The notes under the pieces are model-generated. The model saw nothing but the letters and a program-made list of their open reading frames with translations, did not search any database and was not told the origin of the DNA. Made by a program: the position numbers and the translations under genes. From the NCBI RefSeq assembly GCF_013282575.1, contig NZ_JAAAYE010000028.1:1-64000 (forward strand): a stretch of 64,000 nt of DNA. The letters are read 5' to 3'. This DNA is from Paraburkholderia sp. NMBU_R16 (lineage in GTDB: Bacteria > Pseudomonadota > Gammaproteobacteria > Burkholderiales > Burkholderiaceae). Each line of letters begins with the position of its first letter. Positions within the stretch are counted from its first letter, which is position 1. This document shows positions 55,105 to 64,000 of the stretch, piece after piece.

Positions 55105-56808
55105 GTGTACCAATCGAGGCGAAAGCGATCGGCGCCGCATCCCGCGGGGTTGCCCGTTCAGCCACGCCTCGAAATCGCACGCTGCGCCGCGGCGCGGGAG
55201 GCAACGCGGCGTGCCGTCACCTTCGCGCTCGGTCTCGCCCTCGTGTTGCTGGCGGCATGTTCGACGCTGCCGCCCGCCACTTCGCTCCATCGCCCCGAAA
55301 GCCACGCGCTCGCCGACCCGCAAAATACACCGCTGGGCAAAGCGCTCGCCCCACTCGATGCGGCGCATCCCGGCCAAACGGGCTTTCGTCTGCTGACCGA
55401 TGGCACCGATGCACTGCAAATGCGCGTCGCACTCGCGCGCGCCGCAACGAAAACACTCGATCTGCAGTACTACATCGCCTCCGAGGATACGACCGGGCGG
55501 CTGCTGCTCGCCGCCGCGCTCTACGCGGCAGACCGCGGCGTACGCGTGCGCATGCTAGTCGACGATCTCAACTTCCACGACAGCCAGCGCCTCATGGCCG
55601 CCCTCTCGACGCATCCGTCGATCGAGGTACGCGTGTTCAATCCGTTCGGCAGCAGCCGCAGCGTTTTCGCGCGCACCGAAGACGTGTTCACGCGCATCGA
55701 CCGCTTCACGCGACGTATGCATAACAAAGCGATGATCGCCGATGGTTCCGTGGCCATCGTCGGCGGGCGCAATCTCGGCGACGAGTATTTCAGTGCGAGC
55801 CCGACGCTGCAGTTTCGCGATCTCGACGTACTCGCCGCCGGCCCCATCGTGCAGCAGGTTTCCCGCAGTTTCGACATTTTCTGGTCGAGCGCACTCGCCT
55901 ACCCCGTCGGCGCGCTAGAGAAACACCGTTACGCCCCCAAGGAACTCCACGATGTTCGCGAGGCATTGCGCGCGCATTGGCGAGCGCAAGCGCAGGCGGT
56001 CGGCGCAAAACCGCTCAACGGCGAATCGCTGGACGTGCAGATCTCGAAGAAAGAACTCGGCCTCGTATGGGCTCCGGCACAGTTTGTCTTCGATTCACCG
56101 CGTAAAGTCACCGATGACGATGGCAGCTACCGCAGTCCGCCCATGCACCGGCTCGCGGATCTGCTGAAAAGTGCACAGCACGAAGTGCTGATTCTTTCCC
56201 CGTACTTCGTGCCGCACGATGCGGGCGTGAAGCTGCTCGGTTCGCTCACGCAGCGCGGCGTGCGGGTAGCGGTGGTGACCAATTCGATGGCCTCCACCGA
56301 CGCCGTCGCAGTACAGGCGGGCTATAGCCCCTATCGCGTTCCATTGCTCAAGAACGGGGTTGAGCTCTATGAATTCCAACCGCTGCAGCAAAACGGCTCG
56401 CGCATTTTCCTGGGCTCGACTTCGCGCTCGAGCCTGCATGCGAAAGCTTATGTGATCGATCGGCGCATGCTGGTGATCGGTTCACTGAACTTCGATCCGC
56501 GCTCCGCGCATCTGAACACCGAGCTCGCGCTTTTCATCGATAGTCCGACGCTGGCCCAAGCGAGCGCCTCGCTGATCCTTCGGGCCATGTCGCCGGACGC
56601 GAGTTTCCGGGTGACGCTGGCCACGCCAGAAGAAAACGCGCATCTACGCGCGCTCGGCGCTCCGGTGTCGGGCCTCGTCTGGACCGGCAACGAAACGTCG
56701 GGCAACACGACTTACCTGCGCAGTTGGTCGCTCGATCCCGAGGCCGGCTTCGTACGAAATGTCCTGACGGGGCTATTCTTGTTGCTGCCGATCGATTCGC
56801 AGCTCTGA
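55105..56808 (+). CDS. Phospholipase-D family lipoprotein (cardiolipin synthase ClsC-like)
   Basis: This 567-residue protein has an N-terminal basic stretch, a hydrophobic segment and a lipobox (LLAACS) near residue 52, so it should be a lipid-anchored envelope protein. Two HKD motifs follow: [19 protein letters not shown] near residue 210 and [19 protein letters not shown] near 455, the paired catalytic sites of phosphatidyltransferases. Layout is closest to ClsC, which makes cardiolipin from phosphatidylglycerol and phosphatidylethanolamine. GTG at 55105 is chosen because GGAGGG lies eight bases upstream; GTG at 55042 is an alternative adding 21 residues. The export signal is unusually long at its N side. 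Confidence 0.85.
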   Translation: MYQSRRKRSAPHPAGLPVQPRLEIARCAAAREATRRAVTFALGLALVLLAACSTLPPATSLHRPESHALADPQNTPLGKALAPLDAAHPGQTGFRLLTDGTDALQMRVALARAATKTLDLQYYIASEDTTGRLLLAAALYAADRGVRVRMLVDDLNFHDSQRLMAALSTHPSIEVRVFNPFGSSRSVFARTEDVFTRIDRFTRRMHNKAMIADGSVAIVGGRNLGDEYFSASPTLQFRDLDVLAAGPIVQQVSRSFDIFWSSALAYPVGALEKHRYAPKELHDVREALRAHWRAQAQAVGAKPLNGESLDVQISKKELGLVWAPAQFVFDSPRKVTDDDGSYRSPPMHRLADLLKSAQHEVLILSPYFVPHDAGVKLLGSLTQRGVRVAVVTNSMASTDAVAVQAGYSPYRVPLLKNGVELYEFQPLQQNGSRIFLGSTSRSSLHAKAYVIDRRMLVIGSLNFDPRSAHLNTELALFIDSPTLAQASASLILRAMSPDASFRVTLATPEENAHLRALGAPVSGLVWTGNETSGNTTYLRSWSLDPEAGFVRNVLTGLFLLLPIDSQL

Positions 56809-56876
56809 GCAGCAGCCGGTCAGCCCGGGTGCGGCTCTTCCTTCAATTTTCGATTGTCCAACCGACGGAGCGCTTC

Positions 56877-58277
56877 ATGACCGAGGACGTACGTATGGAA
56901 CGTGACACATTCGGCGAAATCGCCGTACCGAGCGCGAGGCTCTGGGGCGCCCAGACGCAACGCTCGTTGCTCAATTTCCGCATCTCCACCGAAAAGCAAC
57001 CGCCCGAGCTCATCGATGCGCTGGCCTCGATCAAACGCGCGGCAGCCGAAGTCAACCTCGAGCTCGGCGTGCTGCCCGAAGACAAGGCGCGCGCGATCAT
57101 TCAAGCCGCCGACGAGATCATCGAAGGCCGGCACGCGGGCGAATTTCCGCTCGCCGTCTGGCAAACGGGCTCGGGCACGCAAACGAACATGAACCTGAAC
57201 GAAGTCATCGCCAATCGCGCCAGCGAGATCCTCGGCGGCGAACGCGGCGAGAGCCGCTTGGTTCATCCGAACGACGATGTCAATCGGGGGCAGTCGTCCA
57301 ACGATGTCTTCCCTACCGCCATGCACATCGCCGCGGCGGTCGGAATCGTCAAGCACCTGCTGCCGCGGCTCGCCACGCTGCGCGCCACACTGGACGCGAA
57401 AGCGAAGGCATTCGCGGACATCGTGAAGATCGGCCGGACGCATCTGCAAGATGCCACTCCGCTTACGCTGGGCCAGGAGTTCTCGGGTTATGTGGCGCAG
57501 CTCGAGCATGGCATTGCGCATCTGGAAGCCACCTTGCCGCACCTGTATGAGCTCGCGCAAGGCGGCACGGCCGTGGGCACAGGCCTGAATGCGCATCCGC
57601 AATTCGCCACGCGCGTCGCGGCCGCGATCGGACGGCTGACCGGGCTCCCGTTCGTCAGTGCCGCGAACAAGTTCGAAGTCATGGCCGCGGCCGATGCGCT
57701 CGTGTTCGCGCACGGCGCGTTGAAGACCGTCGCTGCAAGCCTCATGAAGATTGCCAACGACATTCGCTGGCTCGCCAGCGGCCCCCGTTGCGGGCTCGGG
57801 GAACTGACGATTCCCGAGAACGAGCCGGGCAGCTCGATCATGCCGGGCAAAGTCAATCCGACTCAGTCGGAAGCCGTCACGATGCTGTGCTGTCAGGTGT
57901 TCGGCAACGACGTGGCGATCAACTTCGGCGGCGCGAGCGGCAATTTCGAACTCAATGTGTTCCGGCCGATGATCGCGCACAACGTACTGCAGTCGATCCG
58001 GCTGCTGGCGGACGGCGCGCAAAGCTTCAACGACCACTGTGCGGTCGGCATCGAAGCGAATCGCGCGCGCATCGATGCGCTTCTGAACGAATCGCTGATG
58101 CTCGTAACCGCTCTCAATCCGCATATCGGCTACGACAAGGCGGCGCAAATTGCGAAAAAAGCGCACAAGGAAGGCACGACCCTCAAGGCCGCGGCACTGG
58201 CGCTCGGATACGTGAGCGAAGCGCAATTCGACGCATGGGTGCGGCCCGCCGAGATGGTCGGGCGTAGCGGCGAGTAA
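56877..58277 (+). CDS. fumC: Class II fumarate hydratase
   Basis: FumC hydrates fumarate to malate without an iron-sulfur cluster. The 466-residue protein has the class II pattern: [18 protein letters not shown] near residue 98, the loop [14 protein letters not shown] near 140, [17 protein letters not shown] near 185, and the fumarase/aspartase signature [12 protein letters not shown] near 317. Length equals E. coli FumC. ATG at 56877 follows GACGGAG. It is convergent with the thioesterase gene 56 bases on. Confidence 0.97.
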   Translation: MTEDVRMERDTFGEIAVPSARLWGAQTQRSLLNFRISTEKQPPELIDALASIKRAAAEVNLELGVLPEDKARAIIQAADEIIEGRHAGEFPLAVWQTGSGTQTNMNLNEVIANRASEILGGERGESRLVHPNDDVNRGQSSNDVFPTAMHIAAAVGIVKHLLPRLATLRATLDAKAKAFADIVKIGRTHLQDATPLTLGQEFSGYVAQLEHGIAHLEATLPHLYELAQGGTAVGTGLNAHPQFATRVAAAIGRLTGLPFVSAANKFEVMAAADALVFAHGALKTVAASLMKIANDIRWLASGPRCGLGELTIPENEPGSSIMPGKVNPTQSEAVTMLCCQVFGNDVAINFGGASGNFELNVFRPMIAHNVLQSIRLLADGAQSFNDHCAVGIEANRARIDALLNESLMLVTALNPHIGYDKAAQIAKKAHKEGTTLKAAALALGYVSEAQFDAWVRPAEMVGRSGE

Positions 58278-58332
58278 GGCGTCGCGCAGGGAACGCGTGG
58301 CGCGAGGGCCGAAGGTGTCGGCGCCGCGCCGC

Positions 58333-58836
58333 TCAGATCCTGCCTTGCGCCATTTCCTCGGGCTTCAATTCGACGATCGCGTCGAGCGCTGCCTTCACGT
58401 CCATCGCATACTTCGCCACGCGTTTTTGCTCTTCCGTTGCCGGTACGAACGGCGGAACGGGAATCGGCGTGCCGTTTTCATCGACGGCCACGAACACGAC
58501 GAGGCAATCGGTCGTGAGCCGCAGTTGACCGCTTTTCGGGTCACCTGCATGCACCGTCACATGGATGTGCATGCTGGTGCGGCCCGTGGCGACGACTCGG
58601 GCGCGCAGCTCGACGAGATTGCCCACGAGAATCGGGCGCCGAAAGCGGATATTGCCCACGCTCACGGTGACGCAATAGCGGCCTGACCAGACCGCCGCGC
58701 ACGCATAGGCCGTCTCGTCGATCCATTTCATCAGCGCGCCGCCATGGACCTTGCCGCCAAAGTTGACGGAGGTCGGCTCGGCGAGGAAGCGAAAGGTCGT
58801 CTCGGACCGATCGAGCGGGGCGGTGACGGTTGACAT
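58333..58836 (-). CDS. Acyl-CoA thioesterase, YciA-like hotdog fold
   Basis: This 167-residue protein has a single hotdog domain: VNFGGKVHGGALMKWIDETAYACA near residue 25 with the catalytic region, VGNIRFRRPILVGNLVELRARVV near 60, and a late ATEEQKRVAKYAMDVKAAL helix. YciA-type thioesterases hydrolyse a broad range of acyl-CoAs and act as hexamers. It is convergent with fumC. The product may be named acyl-CoA hydrolase elsewhere; chain-length preference is not readable. Confidence 0.9.
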   Translation of the reverse strand: MSTVTAPLDRSETTFRFLAEPTSVNFGGKVHGGALMKWIDETAYACAAVWSGRYCVTVSVGNIRFRRPILVGNLVELRARVVATGRTSMHIHVTVHAGDPKSGQLRLTTDCLVVFVAVDENGTPIPVPPFVPATEEQKRVAKYAMDVKAALDAIVELKPEEMAQGRI

Positions 58837-58922
58837 CGGGGCTCCGGTGCTGCGGCAAAGCGCATGTTGAAAGGAGCCGATTATACGGGGGCAAAATTCG
58901 CGTCAAGGGCCTCCGGTTGCCG

Positions 58923-59057
58923 TTACTTGCGAACGGTGACGCCGGTATCGATCGTGCCGTACATCGTGACGCTGCCGCTGCCGCTGCTGCCGCCTCCTCC
59001 CTGCGCGCATGCCGCGCACAGGCATGCGGCCAACACCGCCGCCATCCACGCTTTCAT
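58923..59057 (-). CDS. Tiny lipoprotein with porin-like C-terminal strand
   Basis: A 44-residue protein: MKAWMAAVLAACLCAAC forms a lipoprotein signal with a lipobox-like cysteine at residue 17, then a Gly/Ser linker, then VTMYGTIDTGVTVRK. The last part resembles the first beta strand of Burkholderia general porins (SVTLYGVIDAGV-type). GAGGTGG lies at the right distance before the ATG at 59057. Codon use is ordinary. It stands alone between the thioesterase gene and the ArsR-type gene. Function unknown; expected location is the outer or inner membrane by lipid anchor. Confidence 0.65.
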   Translation of the reverse strand: MKAWMAAVLAACLCAACAQGGGGSSGSGSVTMYGTIDTGVTVRK

Positions 59058-59240
59058 CGCCAACCACCTCGCTCGCTTCGCCGCATGAACTGGGATTCTA
59101 GCCGCTTGGATCACAGCCCTCCGGGTTCGCGATGCGTTCGAGTAACGCGCACTCGGGATTCCACATTTCAGCTCGCCCCGAAACGTCGAATGCGATCGGC
59201 GAGTAAAGTGAAATCTTCAGCGCAACACTTGGAGTAATCC

Positions 59241-59963
59241 ATGACCTCCATCTTCACCGACGATCCCCGCGAAAGCGGCCACTTCCCGGGCTTGAGCCGC
59301 ATCGCGGCGCTGCTCGCCGATCCGGGCCGCGCAGCGATGCTATGGGCGCTCATGGACGGCAGCGCACGCCCGGCCGGCGAACTGACGCTCATCGCAGGGC
59401 TGTCGCCGTCGGCCGCGAGCGGGCATCTTGCGCGGCTTGCCGAAGGCGGCCTGCTGGCGCTCGAAGTGCGCGGCCGACACCGCTACTACCGAATCGCGAC
59501 ACGCGAAGTAGCCGCGACCGTGGAAGCGCTGGCCAATGTTGCCCAGGCCAGCGCACCGCAGCGCACGAGCGTGCGTGCCGCACGGACGGTGCCCCTCGAT
59601 CTGCGCTACGCCCGCACCTGCTACGACCATATGGCCGGCGAGCTGGCGGTGCGCGTGTTCGACGGCCTGCTCGCGAAGGGATGGCTGATCGAGCGCGACG
59701 GCGTCGTGGATACGACCGATGCGGGTGACGATGGCTTGCGTCGCTGGGGCATCGATCCGGCGAGGCAACGCACGCGGCGCAGGCGGTTTGCCTGTACCTG
59801 TCTCGACTGGAGCGAGCGCCGTGCACATCTGGGCGGCGCGCTTGGCGCGGCGTTGCTCACGCATTGGTGCGAACGCGGCTGCGTCGAGCGCGCGGAAAAA
59901 CCGCGCGTCTTGCGGGTGACTCCGGCGGGCAGGCACCATTTCGAGGCGATGCTCGCGGCATAA
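59241..59963 (+). CDS. ArsR-family winged-helix transcriptional regulator
   Basis: This 240-residue protein has a winged helix at residues 15-95 (AALLADPGRAAMLWALMDGSARPAGEL, then the recognition region LSPSAASGHLARLAEGGLLALEVRGRHRYY). A longer C-terminal part ends with RFACTCLDWSERRAHLGGALGAALLTHW, typical of the extended ArsR/HxlR-like group that controls efflux or detoxification genes. The two cysteines there are conserved in that group. No obvious target gene lies beside it: the lipoprotein gene is divergent and the FecR/DUF6600 gene follows after 151 bases. Confidence 0.82.
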   Translation: MTSIFTDDPRESGHFPGLSRIAALLADPGRAAMLWALMDGSARPAGELTLIAGLSPSAASGHLARLAEGGLLALEVRGRHRYYRIATREVAATVEALANVAQASAPQRTSVRAARTVPLDLRYARTCYDHMAGELAVRVFDGLLAKGWLIERDGVVDTTDAGDDGLRRWGIDPARQRTRRRRFACTCLDWSERRAHLGGALGAALLTHWCERGCVERAEKPRVLRVTPAGRHHFEAMLAA

Positions 59964-60114
59964 GAATCCGTGGCGGCGAGCGCAAGAGCGTTCGTCGACA
60001 TGTTTCGTTACACGGGGCGTGCGCGGATTTACAAAACACCGACCCTTGATACAGGCGATGGCGCTACATTGATCTCACGGATGCCGACACCTTGCACCCG
60101 CTTACGAGATCATC

Positions 60115-62625
60115 ATGACAACGCGGACCACTTCCCCTCTCGCCACATTTCGTCGGGCCACAGCCTGCGCGCTAGCTGTCGCAGCGCCGCTCGCGCTGCT
60201 GCCGCACCCGTCATTCGCGCAGAGCGCCCCGTCGCCTGACGCACCGGTTGCCGGACAAAGCGCCGATCCCCCCGGCCGCGTCGCGCGGCTCAATTACATG
60301 GCGGGTACGGTCACGACCGAGCCGGCCGGCGCGACGGACTGGTCCTACGCCTCGGTCAACCGCCCGCTCACAACGGGCGATCAGCTCTGGAACGACGCAA
60401 ACGCACGCTCCGAGCTGCACGTCGGGTCGACGGCGGTACGCCTGGGCGCGTCGACCAATCTCGATATCCTGAATCTCGATGACAGCAACGCGCAATTGAA
60501 AGTGACGCAGGGCACGCTTTCTACGCATGTGCGCGACCTCGCACCGGGCTCGGCTTATGAGATCGATACGCCCAACGTGGCGCTCGCCGTCACCCAGCCC
60601 GGCGATTACCGTGTCGATGTCGCCCCCGACGGCAGCACGACGACCGTGACCGTCCGGCGCGGCGCCGTCACGGCATACGGCGATAACGGCCAAATGCCGC
60701 TCGCGGCCGGCCAGCAGTTGACGTTCTCCGGCACCAACCTGCAGGTCGCGGCCGAGGATCAACCGCCGCCGCCCGATGCCTTCGACCGATGGGCCGAAGC
60801 GCGCGACGCCGCGGCGGAACGCTCGATTTCGGCGCGCTACGTCTCGCGCGAGATTCCCGGCTACGAAGATCTGGATGCCAATGGCACGTGGCGGGATGAT
60901 CCGCAATACGGCGAAGTCTGGATGCCGCGCGCGGTTCCGGCCGGATGGGCGCCCTACCACGACGGTCATTGGGCGTGGGTCGCGCCTTGGGGATGGACCT
61001 GGGTCGACGATGCGCCATGGGGATTCGCCCCGTATCACTATGGGCGCTGGGCCTACGTCGGTTCGTCCTGGTGCTGGGTCCCGGGCCCCGTCGTGAGCGC
61101 CCCGCCCGTCTATGCACCCGCGCTCGTCGCATTTGTCGGTGGCGGCGACAGTGGCTTCAGTTGGAGCGTTGGACTGTCCATCGGCGGCGCAAGTGCCGCG
61201 GGCGTAGCGTGGTTCCCGCTCGGCCCCGGCGAAGTCTGGCGCCCGAGCTACGGCGGATGGAGTCCGCGGTATTACGAGCGGGTCAATCAGACGGTCATCG
61301 TGAACAATCAGCACATCAACAACGTCAACAACATCAACATCACGAACATCCACAACACCTACGTGAATTACCACGCACCGGGCGCTGTCACGGCGGTGCC
61401 GGCGGCGGCGTTCGTACAGGGCCGCGCTGTCGCTCACGTCGCGCAGCGCATCGACCCGCAGCAGCTGCGCAACGCTCAGTTCCATCCCGGCGCGCCCGGC
61501 ATCGCGCCGGTACGTGAGAGCTACGCGCCGGGGTTGCGCCATGCGACCTACCATCCTCCCGGCGCCGCCGGCGAGCGCCCCGTCGTTGCGACGCGTGCCC
61601 CGGCAGTACCTGCCGTCTACCGCGATCCGCTCGCGCAGCGGCTCGCCCAAAACGGCGGACAGGTGCCCGGGGCCGGGCGCCCCGTGGCGCACTTCACCCC
61701 GCCGGCCGGTGTCGCCGCGCAATTGGCGCACCCGACGGCCAACCCAGGGCCCGGGCGTAACGTGCGCATCGTCGAGCGTCAGTCGCCGGTCATCGAGCCA
61801 CATCGAGCGGCAAACGAAACACGCCCGGCCCCCGGTGCGCCAGCCGTCGCGGCACAAGGCGGTGTACGGCCGGCCCCGCAACAAGAGCCGCATGCGCCGA
61901 CGGAGGCCTTGCAACCTCGAGCACAACCGAGCAATGGCGTGCCGCGTCCGCCGAGCCAGCGCGGTCCGGCCGAAGGGATGCAAGGCGCCCCTGCCCAGGC
62001 GCGACACGAACCGACCTGGACACAGCCGCACGCGCCCATCGCTCAGCAGCATGGGCCCTCGGCCCAACCCGGCGCGGCAAGGGGCGAGCCTGGCTCACCG
62101 CAGCAGCCGGTAGGCGCGCAGCAGCGCATACCTGAACACGGTCCGCAAACGCCGATGGCCATGTCGCGACCTGGGGCGGGCGCCGAGCCGCAAGCATCGC
62201 CGCATGTGCCGCAGCCACGCATGGAGCCCCGCCCGCAAGGGCCGCAGGCCGCTCCGCAACCCCGCACCGAAGCGCCTGCGCCGCAGCGCGTGGAGCCCAG
62301 AGCGCAGCCACAGCCGCAACCTCGCTTCGAAGAGGCCCGGCCGCAATCGCAGCCGCACATCGAACAACCGAGGCCGCAACCCCAGGCTCGTTTCGAACAA
62401 CCGAGGCCACAGCCGCAACCGCAACCTCGCGTGGAACAACCGAGGCCACAACCGCAACCGCAACCTCATTTCGAGCAACCGAGACCCCAACCGCAGGCCC
62501 ATTTCGAACAGCCTAGGCCGCAACCTCAGCCTCAGCCCCACATCGAACAGCCGAGGCCGCAACCGCAGCCGCGCGAGCCTCAACACCCGCAAGCGCAAGG
62601 CCACGAGAACCGCCATCAGGGCTGA
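60115..62625 (+). CDS. Secreted FecR/DUF6600-type protein with Pro/Gln repeat tail
   Basis: This 836-residue protein has a signal peptide (cleavage near residue 35, PSFAQS). A FecR-like beta domain covers about 53-215 (GRVARLNYMAGTVTTEP to AAGQQLTFSG). A DUF6600-like Trp/Tyr-rich region covers about 250-400 (GTWRDDPQYGEVWMPRAVPAGWAPY, then repeated W-A-W-V and Y-G-R-W-A-Y units). An Asn/Ile-rich stretch follows (about 395-415), then a long Pro/Gln/Ala-rich disordered tail that ends in seven E-Q-P-R-P-Q repeats (62332-62580). Related proteins are common in Burkholderia and Paraburkholderia with no known role; an envelope-binding function is inference. Confidence 0.82.
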   Translation: MTTRTTSPLATFRRATACALAVAAPLALLPHPSFAQSAPSPDAPVAGQSADPPGRVARLNYMAGTVTTEPAGATDWSYASVNRPLTTGDQLWNDANARSELHVGSTAVRLGASTNLDILNLDDSNAQLKVTQGTLSTHVRDLAPGSAYEIDTPNVALAVTQPGDYRVDVAPDGSTTTVTVRRGAVTAYGDNGQMPLAAGQQLTFSGTNLQVAAEDQPPPPDAFDRWAEARDAAAERSISARYVSREIPGYEDLDANGTWRDDPQYGEVWMPRAVPAGWAPYHDGHWAWVAPWGWTWVDDAPWGFAPYHYGRWAYVGSSWCWVPGPVVSAPPVYAPALVAFVGGGDSGFSWSVGLSIGGASAAGVAWFPLGPGEVWRPSYGGWSPRYYERVNQTVIVNNQHINNVNNINITNIHNTYVNYHAPGAVTAVPAAAFVQGRAVAHVAQRIDPQQLRNAQFHPGAPGIAPVRESYAPGLRHATYHPPGAAGERPVVATRAPAVPAVYRDPLAQRLAQNGGQVPGAGRPVAHFTPPAGVAAQLAHPTANPGPGRNVRIVERQSPVIEPHRAANETRPAPGAPAVAAQGGVRPAPQQEPHAPTEALQPRAQPSNGVPRPPSQRGPAEGMQGAPAQARHEPTWTQPHAPIAQQHGPSAQPGAARGEPGSPQQPVGAQQRIPEHGPQTPMAMSRPGAGAEPQASPHVPQPRMEPRPQGPQAAPQPRTEAPAPQRVEPRAQPQPQPRFEEARPQSQPHIEQPRPQPQARFEQPRPQPQPQPRVEQPRPQPQPQPHFEQPRPQPQAHFEQPRPQPQPQPHIEQPRPQPQPREPQHPQAQGHENRHQG
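62332..62580. repeat. Degenerate tandem repeat encoding EQPRPQ units
   Basis: Seven consecutive units of 10-13 codons, each starting Glu-(Gln/Ala)-Pro/Arg and continuing with Pro-Gln pairs, then Arg/His-Phe/Ile/Val. The DNA is GC-rich with repeated CCGAGGCC and CAACCGCAACC blocks, so copy number may vary between strains. Confidence 0.85.
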
Positions 62626-62658
62626 GTCGAATAACCGACCACAACGAAACGAAACGAA

Positions 62659-62691
62659 GAAGCCCACTGGGGCCACGCAGTGGGCTTCTTT
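62659..62691. terminator. Bidirectional terminator between FecR-type gene and thyA
   Basis: GAAGCCCACTG pairs perfectly over 11 bp with CAGTGGGCTTC around an eight-base loop, flanked by A-rich sequence on the left and TTT on the right. It sits between convergent genes and can stop transcription from both sides. Confidence 0.85.
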
Positions 62692-62748
62692 CACTTCGGG
62701 AGCATCTGCACGACTCGAGCCGAGCGGCTCTCCCGGCGATAGCGATCG

Positions 62749-63720
62749 TCAAACGGCCATGGGCGCGGTCAACGGCTCGTGATGTCGATAACCGACGAGC
62801 GAAAAATCGGACGGCTCGACTTTTTCGAGCCACTCGGGCTCGTAGCGCCCGGTTTCTGCGAACGACGGTACGCGCTCGGCGATCGAAAGCGTCGGACTCT
62901 CGTACGGCGTGCGCTCGAGTTGCCGCTCGAGCATCGCGAGTTGATTCTCGTAGATGTGAGCGTCGCCGATGAAGTACGTGAACCAGCGCGGGGTATAGCC
63001 GGTCAGCCTGCCGACCAGTGTCAGCAGCGCGGCACCTTCGGCGAGATTGAACGGCGTGCCGAGCCCTACGTCGTTGCTGCGGATATAAAGGCACAGCGAA
63101 ATCTCACGGCGCACGACGTTCGGGATGAACTGATAGAGCAAGTGGCATGCAGGCAGTGCGATCTCCTCGAGCACCGCGGGATTCCAGCCGTGAAACAGAA
63201 TGCGGCGATCGGTCGGATTGCGCATGATCGTATCCAGACACTGACGCAACTGGTCGATGGCCTTGTAGAGCAGCACCTTCGGAACCCCGTCTTCGTCGAA
63301 GCGAGTCACGACCCGGTAGCCGCGCGAGCGGGCGTCTTCGATGCAGGCCGACGCGTCCTCGGCAAGGACCTTGTACGCCGGCCACTGGCGCCACTGGACG
63401 CCGTATACGCCGCCCAGGTCGTCAGGTCCATCCCGATAAGGATTGGCGAGCCACTGAGGATTTTCATTCGCGTTGGCGTCCCAGACCTTGCAACCGAGCT
63501 CGCGAAAATCGGCTGCGCTACGCGAGGCCCGCAGAAAACCGATCATCTCGCCAATGGCCGATTTGAACGCGAGCTTTTTCGTCGTGACCGCGGGGAATCC
63601 CTGTTGCAAGTCGAAACGCAGCATCGCGCCCGGCATGCTGATGGTGCGGATCCCCGTGCGGTTCTCCTGCCAGGTACCCGTTTCGAGAATCGTACGGACC
63701 AGATCGAGATACTGTTTCAT
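62749..63720 (-). CDS. thyA: Thymidylate synthase ThyA
   Basis: ThyA methylates dUMP to dTMP with methylene-tetrahydrofolate. The 323-residue protein has [18 protein letters not shown] at the N terminus, the nucleophile C192 in [28 protein letters not shown] near residue 214 and the C-terminal PMAV. It is longer than the 264-residue E. coli enzyme because of extra residues between GVYGVQWR and the cysteine, a length class shared with other enzymes that keep this insert. No folA (dihydrofolate reductase) gene is seen in the 100 bases upstream. Confidence 0.96.
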   Translation of the reverse strand: MKQYLDLVRTILETGTWQENRTGIRTISMPGAMLRFDLQQGFPAVTTKKLAFKSAIGEMIGFLRASRSAADFRELGCKVWDANANENPQWLANPYRDGPDDLGGVYGVQWRQWPAYKVLAEDASACIEDARSRGYRVVTRFDEDGVPKVLLYKAIDQLRQCLDTIMRNPTDRRILFHGWNPAVLEEIALPACHLLYQFIPNVVRREISLCLYIRSNDVGLGTPFNLAEGAALLTLVGRLTGYTPRWFTYFIGDAHIYENQLAMLERQLERTPYESPTLSIAERVPSFAETGRYEPEWLEKVEPSDFSLVGYRHHEPLTAPMAV

Positions 63721-63821
63721 CGAAAGATTCGGCAGGCGGCAGCCTGCGCCGGTTCGCGGTAATACGCGATTCTACCAAGGCGCGCGGATCGGGCCGGTGC
63801 TCCGCGCGCCCGGCTACCCGG

Positions 63822-64000
63822 TCAACTCGTCAATCGCTGCGAGCCTTGGTGCACTTCGATGTGACGCATGCCGTGCGAGCTCAGCAAGCGATAAAGCGTC
63901 ACGCGCGATATGCCAAGCTCTTGCGCCGCATCGCCGAGGCGCCCGCGATGACGCAGCAGCGCCAGTTCGATCGCCTGCCGCTCGGCCGCCTCGCGCGCCT
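63822..64000 (-). CDS. C-terminal end of a Fis-type DNA-binding regulator (partial)
   Basis: The minus-strand frame entering from the right edge ends with TGA at 63824-63822 and shows 58 residues: an Ala/Glu/Arg helix, then AIELALLRHRGRLGDAAQEL and GISRVTLYRLLSSHGM. This is the Fis-type helix-turn-helix found at the end of sigma-54 activators and VpsR-like regulators. The rest of the gene lies outside the window, so the AAA+ domain cannot be checked. Confidence 0.75.
   Translation of the reverse strand, partial: AREAAERQAIELALLRHRGRLGDAAQELGISRVTLYRLLSSHGMRHIEVHQGSQRLTS

Noticed and set aside
56820-58226. A 468-codon minus-strand frame opposite fumC
   Set aside because: FumC matches the family throughout; the opposite frame mirrors it.
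1-64000. CRISPR array, insertion sequence, prophage, rRNA operon or replication origin
   Set aside because: No regularly spaced repeats, transposase or integrase motifs, rRNA sequence or DnaA-box cluster were seen on either strand.

Overview
The window is a GC-rich, tightly packed chromosomal segment from a betaproteobacterium, most likely the family Burkholderiaceae (Burkholderia, Paraburkholderia, Trinickia or a close relative). Four things point there: the EarP/EF-P pair with arginine at EF-P position 32, the order rnc-era-recO-pdxJ-acpS-nagZ, long disordered tails on RNase III, RecO and RNase E, and porin-like and DUF6600-like accessory proteins. The species cannot be fixed from sequence reading alone. 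I see no prophage, insertion sequence, CRISPR array, integrase or toxin-antitoxin island; it reads as core genome with a few lineage-specific genes.

Layout. 0-10.6 kb: the end of a formate dehydrogenase operon (possible fdhD tail, fdsD), a FAD monooxygenase, a TPR-glycosyltransferase protein divergent from it, then pgsA and uvrC on the minus strand, divergent from earP-efp, and a sigma-54-type response regulator that lacks a recognisable GAFTGA loop. 10.6-30.6 kb: twenty-two consecutive minus-strand genes with short gaps or overlaps. In transcription order they are yceD-rpmF-plsX-fabH-fabD-fabG-acpP-fabF (fatty-acid initiation), a ygfX-like gene, rpoE-rseA-rseB-mucD-glutaredoxin (envelope stress), lepA-lepB-rnc-era-recO-pdxJ-acpS-nagZ (translation, secretion, RNA processing, repair, cofactors). 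30.7-35.3 kb: maf and a tetrapyrrole-methylase-family methyltransferase on plus; rluC, a HAD phosphatase, a Rieske protein and an S49 peptidase on minus. 35.3-42.8 kb: rne behind a predicted leader of about 0.7 kb, then moaA-mobA-moeA and a small membrane protein. 42.8-48.9 kb, minus strand: rmuC, a 2-hydroxyacid dehydrogenase, a NhaD/CitMHS-type antiporter, a lone LutC protein and pncB. 49.1-54.9 kb, plus strand: fdxA, two identical tRNA-Asn genes, an AraC regulator with azlCD, an unrecognised 255-residue protein, an S4-domain protein and a MATE transporter. 55-64 kb: a phospholipase-D lipoprotein, fumC, a yciA-like thioesterase, a 44-residue lipoprotein with a porin-like tail, an ArsR-type regulator, a FecR/DUF6600 protein with a Pro/Gln repeat tail, thyA, and the C-terminal end of a Fis-type regulator cut by the window edge.

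How the parts connect. The molybdenum-cofactor genes would supply enzymes such as the formate dehydrogenase whose last gene opens the window. AcpS activates AcpP made from the same gene run. EarP modifies EF-P encoded next to it. RpoE, RseA, RseB and MucD form the envelope-stress circuit. The least explained parts are the GAFTGA-less regulator, the small lipoprotein, the FecR/DUF6600 protein, the 255-residue protein, and several hairpins placed between genes of the long minus-strand run.
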